Position numbers and translations under genes: made by a program. From positions 245,043-309,042 of the forward strand of contig CAWISP010000032.1 in assembly GCA_963838775.1 (NCBI GenBank): a DNA stretch of 64,000 bases, written 5' to 3'. This DNA is from Chersky-840 sp963838775. Lineage in GTDB: Bacteria; Actinomycetota; Acidimicrobiia; Acidimicrobiales; UBA8190. Position 1 is the stretch's first letter. Every line of letters starts with the position of its first letter. Below the pieces are notes generated by a model that worked only from the letters and a program-made list of their open reading frames with translations, was not told where the DNA came from and did no database searches. Shown piece after piece: positions 1 through 9,120 of this stretch.

Positions 1-225
1 ACCGCCGATCTCGTCGACCGACTCGGCGATGTCCGCCGCACTCCACTTCGGAGTGCCCTTGAACAGCAGATGCTCGAGGAAGTGCGACGCGCCGGAGTGG
101 GCGTCGTCCTCGTCACGCGACCCGGTTCCCACCCAGACCCCGACCGTCACCGAACGCGCCTCGGCCATCGACTCGGTCACGAGGCGCGCGCCGCACCCGA
201 GCATCTCGGTACGGATCACAGGCAC
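1..225 (-). CDS. M16 zinc metallopeptidase, N-terminal part, cut by window edge
   Basis: The first 75 codons of a processing-protease-like M16 peptidase run off the left edge. The inverted zinc motif HxxEH is visible as HFLEHLLFK, preceded by the family block VGVWVGTGSRDED and followed by GTPKW. These enzymes are zinc endopeptidases related to mitochondrial processing peptidase and PqqL, and they commonly lie just downstream of pnp in actinobacteria, as here (94 nt gap). After the in-frame TGA upstream, only two start codons exist before the homology, GTG at 225 and GTG at 219; neither has a clear ribosome-binding site, so the exact start is uncertain. The C-terminal half is not in the window. 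Confidence 0.85.
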   Translation of the reverse strand, partial: MPVIRTEMLGCGARLVTESMAEARSVTVGVWVGTGSRDEDDAHSGASHFLEHLLFKGTPKWSAADIAESVDEIGG

Positions 226-319
226 GCTCGGGAGACCGGGGCCGGCAACACCGCGGTGCCACCGACCGCCGGGCTCGAGGGCGGCCGTTCAGGACTGGGA
301 GCCGAGCGATGCTCGGCGC

Positions 320-2785
320 TCACCGCCGACGAGGACGTCGAGGACCACGATCGCCGCCGCGGTCGCCGCCACGATGGCTGCCGCGCTCTCCCCGCTCGCC
401 CCCGCCACCCGACGTCGCCGGCCCCGGGCCGAGATCGCCCAGCTCACTGACGAGCTCGGCTTCGAAGGCGGCCTCGAACGACGCCACCGGCGCGGTGGCG
501 GTGTCCCGGGCCCCCTCAGGTTCACGGGAAGGACCCACGCCACGCGATGGCCCGCTCGAGCCCGTTGCGGCACCCGAGCCCGTCGACACGCCCGACCCGT
601 TTCCGGCCGGCACCGGCGGTTCCCCGGCCAGCGACAGCGACACCTTGCCCTGAGGATCGATGTCGTCCACCTTCACCTCGAGGTCCTGGCCCAGTGACAG
701 CACGTCCTCGACCCGGTCGACGCGCTTGCCGCCGCCCACCTTCGAGATGTGGAGGAGCCCATCGCGTCCGGGGAGGATGTTGACAAACGCCCCGAACTTG
801 GTGATGTTGACGACCTTCCCGGGATAGACGGCGCCCACCTCGGCGTCAGGGGGATCCACGATGAGGAAGATCCGGCGCTTGGCCTCGGACACCGCGCCCC
901 CGTCTTTGGCGCCGATGGTGACGATGCCGAACAACCCGTCGTCGTCGACGGCGATGTCGGCGCCGGTCTCGGCCTGCAGGGCGTTGATGACCTTGCCCTT
1001 GGGGCCGATCACCTCGCCAATGCGGTCGACCGGGATCTGGAAGGACACGATCTTGGGGGCGTTCTCCGAGACCTCGGGCCGCGGCTCTGCGATGGCGTCG
1101 GCCATGACGTCGAGGATGATCAGGCGCGCGTCGCGCGCCTGGAGCAGTGCCCGGCCCAGGACGTCGGCAGGGAGCCCGTCGATCTTGGTGTCGAGCTGCA
1201 GCGCCGTCACGGCGTCGCGTGTGCCCGCCACCTTGAAATCCATGTCACCGAAGGCATCCTCGGCGCCGAGGATGTCGGTCAAGGTCACATAGTTGCCCTC
1301 GTCGTAGACGAGTCCCATGGCGATCCCCGCTACGGGTGCCTTGATGGGCACACCGGCGTCCATGAGCGACAGCGAGGAACCGCACACCGACGCCATGGAG
1401 GTCGACCCGTTCGACGACAGCACGTCGGAGACGAGCCGTAGGGTGTAGGGGAATTCCTCCTGGGACGGCACCACGGGGAGCAGCGCCCGCTCGGCCAGGA
1501 GCCCGTGCCCGATCTCGCGGCGCTTGGGTCCGCGCATGAACCCCGTCTCGCCTGTGGAGAAGGGCGGGAAGTTGTAATGGTGCATGTAGCGCTTGTGCTC
1601 GTGGATGCCGATGGTGTCGAGCAGCTGGTTCATGCGGGGCATGCCCAGCGTCGTCACGTTGAGCACCTGCGTCTCGCCCCGCTGGAACAGCGCCGAGCCG
1701 TGCGTGGTCGGAAGGAGCCCGACTTCTGCCGACAAGGGCCTGATGTCGGCGGTGCCACGGCCGTCGATCCGGACACCCTCGTCGACGATCCGCTTGCGCA
1801 CGATCTTCTTGGTGAGGGCGCGCGCGGCCGCTTTGATCTCGCGCTCGCGCTCAGGGAACTCGGGGCTCAGCTGGGCGATGATCGACGTCGTCGTTTCGTC
1901 GAGCGCAGCATTGCGCTCGGCCTTCTCGGTGATCGTGTTGGCCTTGGCGATGGCGTCGCTCCCCACCGCCACGACCCGCTCGAAGACGTCGTCTTTGTAG
2001 TCGGTGAACAGCTCGTAGGCGATGGTGGGCTTCTTGCCGACCTTGGCCACCAGGTCGCGCTGGAGCTCGATCGACTCCCGGATCCAGGTCTTGGCCGCTT
2101 CGAGCCCCTCGGTCAGGACTTCCTCGGTGACCTTGGGGGCACCCGCCTCGTAGTACTTCCACGAGTCCTCGGTCCCACCGGCCTCGACCATCATGATGGC
2201 GATCTCACCCCCGGGCTCCTCGGACAGGGCCCGCCCCGCCACGACGAGCTCGAAGCACGAGGCGTCACCCTCTTGATAGCTGGGGTGGGGAATCCACGTG
2301 CCCTCGATGGACCACGCGATGCGCACGGCGCCGATCGGACCGTCGAAGGGGATCCCCGACAGCATGAGCGCCGCCGACGACGTGTTGATGGCAAGCACGT
2401 CGTGGGGGTTGACCTGGTCGGCGGCGAGGACGGTCCCCACCACGTGCACCTCGTTGCGGAACCCCTCAGGGAACGACGGACGCAGGGGACGGTCGATCAG
2501 GCGGTCCGTGAGGATGGCCTGATCGGTGGCCCGGCCCTCCCGGCGGAAGAACGAGCCGGGGATCTTGCCGGCCGCGTACATCCGCTCTTCGATGTCCACG
2601 GTCAGAGGGAAGAAGTCGGCCCCCTCGCGCACGCCCCGCGAGGCAGTGGCGGCCACGAGCAGCATGGTGTCGCCGACGCGCCCGACGACGGCGCCGTCAG
2701 CCTGGGGGGCGAGCTTGCCCGCTTCGAATGTCAGTGTGCGGTCGGTCCCGCTGATCGGGGCCGACACGGTGATGGCTTGCGCCAT
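320..2785 (-). CDS. pnp: Polyribonucleotide nucleotidyltransferase (PNPase)
   Basis: An 821-residue phosphorolytic 3'-5' exoribonuclease of the RNA degradation machinery. Two RNase PH domains are separated by a helical domain. A KH domain with the GxxG loop (GPKG in IGEVIGPKGKVINALQ) and an S1 domain (KVVNITKFGAFVNILPG) follow near the C-terminus. The protein ends in a long Gly/Arg-rich tail with RGGDRGGDRG repeats, longer than the usual ~700-residue enzyme and likely an RNA- or partner-binding disordered segment. I chose ATG 2785 because GAGGAG lies 6-11 nt upstream and the protein then begins MAQAITV; an upstream in-frame ATG at 2797 is less well placed. It follows rpsO, the conserved rpsO-pnp order. 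Confidence 0.97.
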   Translation of the reverse strand: MAQAITVSAPISGTDRTLTFEAGKLAPQADGAVVGRVGDTMLLVAATASRGVREGADFFPLTVDIEERMYAAGKIPGSFFRREGRATDQAILTDRLIDRPLRPSFPEGFRNEVHVVGTVLAADQVNPHDVLAINTSSAALMLSGIPFDGPIGAVRIAWSIEGTWIPHPSYQEGDASCFELVVAGRALSEEPGGEIAIMMVEAGGTEDSWKYYEAGAPKVTEEVLTEGLEAAKTWIRESIELQRDLVAKVGKKPTIAYELFTDYKDDVFERVVAVGSDAIAKANTITEKAERNAALDETTTSIIAQLSPEFPEREREIKAAARALTKKIVRKRIVDEGVRIDGRGTADIRPLSAEVGLLPTTHGSALFQRGETQVLNVTTLGMPRMNQLLDTIGIHEHKRYMHHYNFPPFSTGETGFMRGPKRREIGHGLLAERALLPVVPSQEEFPYTLRLVSDVLSSNGSTSMASVCGSSLSLMDAGVPIKAPVAGIAMGLVYDEGNYVTLTDILGAEDAFGDMDFKVAGTRDAVTALQLDTKIDGLPADVLGRALLQARDARLIILDVMADAIAEPRPEVSENAPKIVSFQIPVDRIGEVIGPKGKVINALQAETGADIAVDDDGLFGIVTIGAKDGGAVSEAKRRIFLIVDPPDAEVGAVYPGKVVNITKFGAFVNILPGRDGLLHISKVGGGKRVDRVEDVLSLGQDLEVKVDDIDPQGKVSLSLAGEPPVPAGNGSGVSTGSGAATGSSGPSRGVGPSREPEGARDTATAPVASFEAAFEAELVSELGDLGPGPATSGGGGERGERGSHRGGDRGGDRGPRRPRRR

Positions 2786-2870
2786 TTGTCTCCTCATTTC
2801 TCGAGGACACCGCGCCAGGCCAGTTCCCAGTGGTCGACCACCTCCCGCACGTCGCTGCTCGCCCACCGGC

Positions 2871-2886
2871 CCGATCACACGATCGG
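2871..2886 (-). promoter_or_regulatory. Short hairpin in the pnp leader
   Basis: A perfect 6-bp inverted repeat (CCGATC/GATCGG, ACAC loop) lies about 85 nt upstream of the pnp start, in the 263-nt rpsO-pnp gap. PNPase mRNA leaders in other bacteria fold into structured elements used for autoregulation; this hairpin could be part of one, but the stem is short and the link is inference. No other strong signal was found in the gap. Confidence 0.25.
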
Positions 2887-3048
2887 CGGTGGCGCAACGC
2901 GGCGCAGGTGACCGGCGACTGGCAGCTGACCGCTGGCCAAGTGCCTTTCGGTCTGTCGGGCGGATTGTCCACCCTCTGCCCGGGCGGGATGTTCCAACCC
3001 GAGGTTGGCTCCCGTTCCGGCCGGTCGGGCCGTCCCGGGGGCCGGCTG

Positions 3049-3306
3049 CTAGCGGCGGATGCCGAGCCGGCCGATGATCGACCGGTAACGCTCGACGTCG
3101 TTGTCCCGCACATAGTCGAGAAGCCTGCGGCGACGACCGATGATCTTCATCAGACCCCGTCGGGTGTGATGGTCGCCTTTGTGGACCTTGAGGTGCTCGG
3201 TGAGAAGCGTGATGCGCTCGGTGAGGAGGGCGATCTGCACCTCGGGCGAGCCCGTATCGGTCTCGTGCAGGCGATGTTCGGCGATCGTCGCGGACTTTTC
3301 GGCCAT
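3049..3306 (-). CDS. rpsO: 30S ribosomal protein S15
   Basis: An 85-residue primary 16S rRNA-binding protein of the small-subunit platform. The signature region (HxxDTGSPEVQIALLTERI, then HKGDHHTRRGLMKIIGRRRRLLDYV) is intact and the length is normal (about 89). It sits between ribF and pnp, as in most bacteria. ATG 3306 begins MAEKSATI and gives the canonical N-terminus. The 177-nt gap to ribF carries a candidate extended -10 element and a leader hairpin, suggesting that rpsO-pnp can be transcribed separately from ribF. Confidence 0.97.
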   Translation of the reverse strand: MAEKSATIAEHRLHETDTGSPEVQIALLTERITLLTEHLKVHKGDHHTRRGLMKIIGRRRRLLDYVRDNDVERYRSIIGRLGIRR

Positions 3307-3379
3307 ATGGGGGGAACGACCTCGGAATTGCTCAGGGACGGTGGGGCGAAGCCATGTCCGCCCCGGCCCGGATCCGGCC

Positions 3380-3413
3380 GGGACGGCGTCCCGGCTGGGA
3401 TTTCACTTTAGCA
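3380..3413 (-). promoter_or_regulatory. Candidate extended -10 promoter and leader hairpin for rpsO-pnp
   Basis: On the minus strand the sequence TGCTAAAGT (3405-3413) has the form of an extended -10 (TGn plus a TAAAGT hexamer). No good -35 is apparent. Immediately downstream, GGGACGGCGTCCC (3380-3392) is a perfect 5-bp hairpin in what would be the rpsO 5' leader. S15 autoregulates through its own leader in several bacteria, so a structured leader is expected; the assignment is inference from position and motif. Confidence 0.4.
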
Positions 3414-3483
3414 GGGCCACTGCGCGCCCGCCCCCACGCCTCCCACCGCCACGACCCCGGCGAACACGCCTGGTCGGGGCTAG

Positions 3484-4443
3484 TCAGGACGGCGACCGTT
3501 CGGCGGTGAGCCCGAGAGCGGCACGCGTCGCGGCCACGTCGGCGTTCATCTGGGTGACCAGTGCCTCGGTGGAGTCGAAACGGCGCTCCTCGCGCAGGTG
3601 CACCACGAACGAGACCCGGGCCGGCTCACCGTAGAGGTCGCCGCTGAAGTCCAGGAGGAACACCTCGAGCACGGGCGCGGCGGCGACGTGGAACGTTGGG
3701 TTGCGACCGAGGGACGCGGCGGCGGGATGGACCGATCCGTCGGGCCGCTCGTACCAGCAGGCGTAGATCCCCTCGCCGGGCATGGCGACGCCGTCAGGGA
3801 CGGCGATGTTGGCGGTCGGGAAATCGAGCTCGGAGCCTCCCCGACCGTCCCCGTGCACCACCACTCCTCGGACCTGGTGAGGTCGACCGAGAAGCTCGGC
3901 GGCCCCGGCCACGTCGCAGCCGGCCAGCAGCTCGCGGATGCGGGTCGACGACACCGCTTGCTGGGAACCGTCCTCCTCGAGGGCCATCCCCACCACGTCG
4001 AATCCGTGCCGGGACCCCATCTCGGTCAGAAGCGCCACGTTACCGGCGCGCCGGTGACCGAAGTGGAAGTCCTCCCCCACCACGACGAGGCGAGCGCCGA
4101 GCGCCCCCACAAGCACCTCGAGCACGAATTCCTCGGCGGTCTCCTTGGCCCGGGCCTCGTCGAAAGGCACCACCAGCGTGCGGTCGATGCCGGCAGACGC
4201 CAGCAGCTCGAGCTTCTGCTCGCGATCGGTGAGGATCGGCGGTGCCGATTGCGGTCGGACCACCGTCGCCGGATGTCGATCGAAAGTCACGACGACGCTC
4301 GTCAGGTGTCGGGCCGCGGCCTGGCGACGGAGCTCGGCGAGGAGGTGACGATGCCCCAGATGGACGCCGTCGTACGCACCGATGGTGACGGCCGAGCCTC
4401 CGGCGGGCGCGGTGCAGTGTTCGGGACCGTCGACAACCTCCAC
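3484..4443 (-). CDS. ribF: Bifunctional riboflavin kinase / FAD synthetase
   Basis: A 319-residue enzyme converting riboflavin to FMN and then FAD. The N-terminal nucleotidyltransferase domain has the HxGH signature in TIGAYDGVHLGHRHLL (residues ~20-36). The C-terminal riboflavin kinase domain has the flavin/ATP loop GDGRGGSELDFPTANIAVP (the usual LG is DF here) and GEGIYACW. Length is typical (~310). It lies between truB and rpsO, the standard order in the infB-pnp region, with 88 nt to truB. Confidence 0.96.
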   Translation of the reverse strand: MEVVDGPEHCTAPAGGSAVTIGAYDGVHLGHRHLLAELRRQAAARHLTSVVVTFDRHPATVVRPQSAPPILTDREQKLELLASAGIDRTLVVPFDEARAKETAEEFVLEVLVGALGARLVVVGEDFHFGHRRAGNVALLTEMGSRHGFDVVGMALEEDGSQQAVSSTRIRELLAGCDVAGAAELLGRPHQVRGVVVHGDGRGGSELDFPTANIAVPDGVAMPGEGIYACWYERPDGSVHPAAASLGRNPTFHVAAAPVLEVFLLDFSGDLYGEPARVSFVVHLREERRFDSTEALVTQMNADVAATRAALGLTAERSPS

Positions 4444-4531
4444 GGGGACGAGGTTACCCGTGGAGGTCTGTCGCCCCCGGTGGCGGCGGACCCGGCGCGC
4501 CGGATCCCCGGCGTCGCGCCGACGTGCACGA

Positions 4532-5449
4532 TCATCCGTTCCCGGCGAGCACGCACACCGCCACCAAGCGATCGGTGCCGGTGGACTCGTAGACGGCCAG
4601 GAGCTGCCCGCGTTGATCCAGCAGTGCCCACGGCCCGTCGCCCGACGCCCCGACCGAGACCCTGTCGAGAGCGAGACCGTGCGAGACCGAGCGGGCCATC
4701 TCGGCGTCGAGCTCGACCTGCGCCATGTCCCGCAACGCCTGGGCCGGGCTCAGCACGTGGGCGGCGCTGATCTCCCCCAAGGTTCTGGCCTCGTCGACAC
4801 CGAACGAGCCGATGCGGGTCCGTCGGAGATTGCGCAGATGGGCGCCGCCGCCGAGCAGCTCTCCCAGGTCCGCGGCCAGCACACGCACGTAGGTCCCGGT
4901 CGAGCAATCGACCTCGACGCGAAACACCCCGGTCTCGTTGTCGGGCGCGGGGTGGACGTCGAACCGTGCCACGGTGACGGGGCGGGCGGCCCGCTCGACC
5001 TCGATCCCGGCCCGGGCCAGCTCGTGGAGCCGTCGACCGCCCACCTTGCGCGCCGAGACCATGGGCGGGACCTGTTCCACGACACCGGTGAGCGATGCCG
5101 CCGCCTTGCGCACTTCTTCGAGGGTGACGGCGGCCATGTCCCAGGTCCCGGTGACCTCGCCCGAGGCATCGAGGGTATTGGTGGCGCGCCCGAGCACGAC
5201 CTCGGCTTCGTAGGACTTCGGGAGACCAGTGAGGAAGCGCAACATCCGCGTGAACCGGCCCAGCCCGACGAGCAGGACACCGGTGGCGTCGGGATCGAGT
5301 GTCCCGGCGTGGCCCACCCGTCGCTGCGAGAAGATGCGACGGCACCGCGCCACGGTGTCGTGCGACGTCCAGCCGGCCTCTTTGTCGACCACCACCATGC
5401 CGATCGTCTCACGGGCACCCGAGCCGCTACCGGCCTCCGGCATCGTCAC
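4532..5449 (-). CDS. truB: tRNA pseudouridine-55 synthase
   Basis: A 305-residue TruB-family pseudouridine synthase acting on U55 in the T-loop of tRNAs. The catalytic aspartate lies in GHAGTLDPDATGVLL, preceded by the N-terminal motif DKEAGWTSHD. The C-terminus carries a PUA-like region. The start overlaps the end of rbfA by 23 nt; two closely spaced in-frame starts exist (MTM...), and a third at MVVVDKEAG would remove the overlap, so the N-terminus is uncertain by up to 17 residues. Confidence 0.95.
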   Translation of the reverse strand: MTMPEAGSGSGARETIGMVVVDKEAGWTSHDTVARCRRIFSQRRVGHAGTLDPDATGVLLVGLGRFTRMLRFLTGLPKSYEAEVVLGRATNTLDASGEVTGTWDMAAVTLEEVRKAAASLTGVVEQVPPMVSARKVGGRRLHELARAGIEVERAARPVTVARFDVHPAPDNETGVFRVEVDCSTGTYVRVLAADLGELLGGGAHLRNLRRTRIGSFGVDEARTLGEISAAHVLSPAQALRDMAQVELDAEMARSVSHGLALDRVSVGASGDGPWALLDQRGQLLAVYESTGTDRLVAVCVLAGNG

Positions 5450-5837
5450 CCCCGACCACGTCAGGTCCGCTCGGAGCCTCCCGCAGGTTGCGAAGGATCT
5501 CCTCGACGCGCAACCCGTGCGCCACGGCGGGGTCGGACTCGAACACCAGCAGGGGGGTGCGCTTCATCCGCACCTGCCGGGCGATGGTCCTCTGCAGCTG
5601 GGTGCGCTGCTCGGCGAGGGCTTCGATCGCCGACGGAGGCAGCGAGCTGAGGTAGACGGTGGCTCGCGACAGGTCGGGCGTGATGTCGACCGAGGTCACG
5701 GTGAGCATGCGGAGCCGGTCGTCGGTGTCGGCCATCCGCTCGAGCTCCTCGGCCACGACTTCGCGCAGGACCTCGTTGACGCGTGCGGTCCGGGGGAAGG
5801 ACGCGGGAGCCCTCTTCTCGCGCCGGCGTCCGGGCAT
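5427..5837 (-). CDS. rbfA: 30S ribosome-binding factor A
   Basis: A 136-residue KH-fold maturation factor that binds the 16S rRNA 5' helix during late 30S assembly. The conserved N-terminal helix (RVNEVLREVVAEELERM) and the KH core (VTSVDITPDLSRATVYLSSL) are clear. Its place between infB and truB is the classical one. The basic N-terminus MPGRRREKRA is in frame after ATG 5837, preceded by GAGGAGG. Confidence 0.95.
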   Translation of the reverse strand: MPGRRREKRAPASFPRTARVNEVLREVVAEELERMADTDDRLRMLTVTSVDITPDLSRATVYLSSLPPSAIEALAEQRTQLQRTIARQVRMKRTPLLVFESDPAVAHGLRVEEILRNLREAPSGPDVVGGDDAGGR

Positions 5838-5962
5838 GGCAACCTCCTCTGCGAGCGCGACTTCTGCGTCAGGGCGGAGCGAACCGGGTCACCGTGGACG
5901 GGCACCCCGACTCTGGCGTGTCGGTGCCGACCACCCCGACCGAGGGCGACATCGGGCCACCC

Positions 5963-8779
5963 TCAGGTCCGGGGGATCTCGCGCTCCTCGTAGGTCTCGA
6001 TGATGTCGCCGTTGTGCAGGTCCTGGAAGTCCGACAGCCCGATCCCGCACTCGAAGCCAGCCTGCACCTCGCGCACGTCGTCTTTGAAGCGGCGCAACGA
6101 GTTGATCGCACCCTTCCAGATGACGACTCCCTCGCGCAGGAAGCGGACCTTCGACCCTCGGGTGATCACACCGTCGCGCACATAGCAGCCCGCCACCGCA
6201 CCGATGCGCGGGACTCGGAACACCTCGCGCACCTCGGCCTCGCCGGTGACGATCTCTTCGAACTCGGGGGCGAGCATGCCGACCATGGCGGCTTCGATGT
6301 CCTCGAGCAGCTTGTAGATCACCTCGTAGGTCCGGATGCCCACGCCGCGCTCGACGGCCATCTCGCGTGCTCGCCGGTCGGGCCGGACGTTGAACCCGAT
6401 GATCGTCGCGTTGGAGGCCACCGCCAGCTGCACGTCGTACTCGGTGATGCCACCCACGCCGCGGTGCACGAAGCTCAGCTTGACGTCGGGACGTTCGAGC
6501 TTGCGCAGGCTGTCAGTGATGGCCTCCAACGTGCCCTGGACGTCACTCTTGAGGATCAGGTTCAGCGTGGCTGCCTCACCCCGCTGGATCTGCTCGAAGA
6601 GGTCCTCGAGCTTGGCTCCCGGCGCGGTGGGCGACGGTGCGTGACCCGCCACCCGATACCGGTGCTCGCGGGTCTCGCCGATGGTGCGGGCCGTGGTCTG
6701 ATCGAAGGTGACGCGGAATTCGTCGCCCGCAGCCGGCGGCTCGGAGAAGCCGAGCACCTGGACCGGCGTCGAGGGAGGTGCTTCTTTCACCTGTTCACCG
6801 TGATCGTCGATGAGGGCCTTCACCTTGCCCCATGCCGCTCCGGCCACGACCGAGTCGCCGACTCTGAGTGTCCCGCTCTGGACGATGACCGTGGCCACGG
6901 GTCCACGACCCGATTCCAGGTTCGCCTCGAGGACGACGCCGCGGGCCCGTGCCTCGGGACTGGCCTGGAGCTCGGCGAGCTCGGCGACGACATCGAGCTG
7001 CGCAAGGAGATCGTCGATCCCGTCCCCGGTCAGGGCGGACACCTCGACCACGATGGTGTCCCCGCCCCACGCCTCGGGCGTGAGACCCTGCTGCGACAGC
7101 TGTTGGAGGACCCTGTTCACGTCGGCGTCGGGACGGTCGATCTTGTTGAGCGCCACCACGATGGGCACGTCGGCGGCCCGGGCGTGGTCGATGGCCTCGA
7201 CGGTCTGGGGCATGACCCCGTCGTCGGCCGCCACCACGAGGACCACGATGTCGGTGACCTCGGCGCCGCGGGCCCGCATGGCCGTGAAGGCCTGGTGGCC
7301 CGGCGTGTCGATGAACGTGATCCGGTGGCCCCCGGCATCGGTCTGGTACGCGCCGATGTGCTGGGTGATGCCCCCCGCTTCGCCGGAGACGACGTTGGCG
7401 TGACGGATGCGGTCGAGCAGAAGGGTCTTGCCGTGGTCGACGTGACCCATCACGGTCACGACCGGCGGGCGGGGACGCAGGTCCTCCTCGCGCTCTTCCT
7501 CTTCCTCTTCGAAGTACTTGGCCTGGAGTTCGGCCTCCTGCTCCTCGCCGCGGTCGACGAGACGGATCTGCGCGCCGATCTCGGCCGCGAACAGCTCGAT
7601 CATGTCGTCGCTCAGCGACTGGGCGGCGGTGACGACCTCGCCCTGGAGGAACAAGAACCGGATGACGTCCCCGGCCGAGCGGTTGAGCTTGGGCCCGAGT
7701 TCGCGCGGCGTCGAGCCCCGCTCCACGATGACCTCGAAGTCCGGCACGGGTGCGTTCGAGGGCGTGTAGGTGGTGAGCTGCGTGGGCTCGAGTTCCTCAA
7801 GGTTCCGCCGACGCCGGCGTGGGCGCCGCTGGGGCGGTCGGCCCCGTCCTCCAGGCCCGCCCCGAAGACCGGGCGGAGGCGGACCGCCCCCACCGGGACG
7901 ACCGCCGAAACCACCGCCCCCACCGGGACGGCCGCCGAAACCACCGCCCCCACCGGGACCGCTACGACCGGGAGGTCCCCCGCCCGGGCGTGAGCCACCC
8001 ATCCCGGGACGGGCACCGCCTCCGGGTCCTCCGCCCGGGCGCGGGGCGCCCGGCGCCGGCCGCCGGCCGGGCGGTGGCGGGATCGGTCGTCCGTTGGCGC
8101 GAGGAGGTCCGGGGGGCGGCGGGATCGGGCGACCCGACGAGCTCATGGGGGGCCGGACCCGCGGAGCCGGCGGTGAGCCGGGGGCAGGTCGCGACGGTGG
8201 GGCCCCCAGATCCGGGGCGGCGGCCGGAGCCGAGGCGGCCACCGCGGGCGGGGCGGCACGAGGCGGCGCCGAAGGCGGGCGCGCCGCGGGAGGAGGAGTG
8301 GGGCGGGCCGCGCCAGGTGGTGCCGGGCGCGCCGGCGCGGGCGACGGCATCGAGACCTCGCTGGCGGGCCGGCTCGTGACGAGCCTCTGGCGGTCAGGGG
8401 TGGACACCACCGGCGCCGGCGCAGCCGGGGTCGGCGCAGGCGACGTCGGCCCGGGGGGCGCGGGGCTCGAGGTGGGGGGCGCGGTCGAAGGGGACTCGGG
8501 CCGGTCGGCCGGCGTCGAGGCCGCCACCTTATCGTCGGTGGCTCGTCCCGGCCGAGTCGTGCTCCGAGCCGGCTTCTGCTCAGCGGGCTCCTCGGGGGAG
8601 ACGGCGCGACGAAGCCCCTCGGCGTCGGCCTTACGCCGAACGCGGTCGGCTTGGGCATCTTCGATCGACGACGAGTGGCTCTTGACCCCGATGCCCAACG
8701 CCAAGCAGAGGTCGAGGGCCTCCTTGTTCGTTAGGCCGAGCTCACGGGCCAGCTCGTAGACGCGTATCTTCTTCGGCAA
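5963..8779 (-). CDS. infB: Translation initiation factor IF-2
   Basis: A 938-residue GTPase that brings fMet-tRNA to the 30S subunit and promotes subunit joining. An N-terminal IF2N domain (VYELARELGLTNKEALDLC) is followed by a ~300-residue Pro/Ala- then Gly/Arg-rich linker. The G domain starts near residue 438 with G1 GHVDHGKT, then G3 DTPGH and G4 NKID; domains II-IV are complete. The linker contains a 30-bp direct repeat. It follows ylxR with a 6-nt gap in the nusA-ylxR-infB arrangement and is followed by rbfA after 125 nt. Confidence 0.97.
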   Translation of the reverse strand: MPKKIRVYELARELGLTNKEALDLCLALGIGVKSHSSSIEDAQADRVRRKADAEGLRRAVSPEEPAEQKPARSTTRPGRATDDKVAASTPADRPESPSTAPPTSSPAPPGPTSPAPTPAAPAPVVSTPDRQRLVTSRPASEVSMPSPAPARPAPPGAARPTPPPAARPPSAPPRAAPPAVAASAPAAAPDLGAPPSRPAPGSPPAPRVRPPMSSSGRPIPPPPGPPRANGRPIPPPPGRRPAPGAPRPGGGPGGGARPGMGGSRPGGGPPGRSGPGGGGGFGGRPGGGGGFGGRPGGGGPPPPGLRGGPGGRGRPPQRRPRRRRRNLEELEPTQLTTYTPSNAPVPDFEVIVERGSTPRELGPKLNRSAGDVIRFLFLQGEVVTAAQSLSDDMIELFAAEIGAQIRLVDRGEEQEAELQAKYFEEEEEEREEDLRPRPPVVTVMGHVDHGKTLLLDRIRHANVVSGEAGGITQHIGAYQTDAGGHRITFIDTPGHQAFTAMRARGAEVTDIVVLVVAADDGVMPQTVEAIDHARAADVPIVVALNKIDRPDADVNRVLQQLSQQGLTPEAWGGDTIVVEVSALTGDGIDDLLAQLDVVAELAELQASPEARARGVVLEANLESGRGPVATVIVQSGTLRVGDSVVAGAAWGKVKALIDDHGEQVKEAPPSTPVQVLGFSEPPAAGDEFRVTFDQTTARTIGETREHRYRVAGHAPSPTAPGAKLEDLFEQIQRGEAATLNLILKSDVQGTLEAITDSLRKLERPDVKLSFVHRGVGGITEYDVQLAVASNATIIGFNVRPDRRAREMAVERGVGIRTYEVIYKLLEDIEAAMVGMLAPEFEEIVTGEAEVREVFRVPRIGAVAGCYVRDGVITRGSKVRFLREGVVIWKGAINSLRRFKDDVREVQAGFECGIGLSDFQDLHNGDIIETYEEREIPRT
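7891..7959. repeat. 30-bp direct repeat inside infB linker
   Basis: Two full 30-bp units (7891-7920 and 7921-7950, differing at one base) plus 9 bases of a third. They encode the glycine-rich repeat GGGGGFGGRP in the disordered IF-2 linker. This is an expandable in-frame repeat, not a mobile element. Confidence 0.85.
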
Positions 8780-8785
8780 GGGCTC

Positions 8786-9118
8786 CTACGGTCCTTCTTG
8801 TTCGTTCGGGGGGGAACCGGGTAACCGGCCCGACCCACCATCCTCGCACACATGGGCACCGGCTTCGCCGGACGCCACGCTGCTTCTCACCAGCTTACGG
8901 AGGCGTTCGACCGCCTCGGGCCCCACCTCGACACGCAGGGCCCGTCCCAACGCCCGGCGGCGCACCGCTTGGTCGAGGCATCGGGACGAGTCCCGGCACA
9001 GCCACGCACCCCGCCCCGGGCCCGGGCCGGTCACGACCGCCCCATCCGGTCGAACTGACAGCCGGATCAAATCGGCCCCGGCCGCGGTCCGTCGGCACCC
9101 GACGCACGTGCGGCGGGG
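8786..9118 (-). CDS. ylxR: YlxR (DUF448) RNA-binding protein; start codon not resolvable
   Basis: The YlxR signature RTCVGCRRTAAGADLIRL is followed by PDGAVV and GRGAWLCRDSSRCLDQA, so this is the small RNA-binding/RNase P-modulating protein normally found between nusA and infB. The reading frame containing the CVGCR motif has no ATG, GTG or TTG between the motif and the upstream in-frame TGA. The first TTG lies after the motif, at 9070, and would delete it. A run of six Gs at 9115-9120 is immediately upstream; a one-base change there would join the motif to ATG codons overlapping the nusA tail (MSWSRATRRARRSPP). The end coordinate given is approximate. Confidence 0.8.
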   Translation of the reverse strand, partial: PRRTCVGCRRTAAGADLIRLSVRPDGAVVTGPGPGRGAWLCRDSSRCLDQAVRRRALGRALRVEVGPEAVERLRKLVRSSVASGEAGAHVCEDGGSGRLPGSPPNEQEGP

Positions 9119-9120
9119 GG

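Noticed and set aside
7770..8759. Gly/Pro-rich plus-strand frame resembling a collagen-like protein
   Set aside because: It is the exact antisense of the low-complexity IF-2 linker; the IF-2 reading is supported on both sides.
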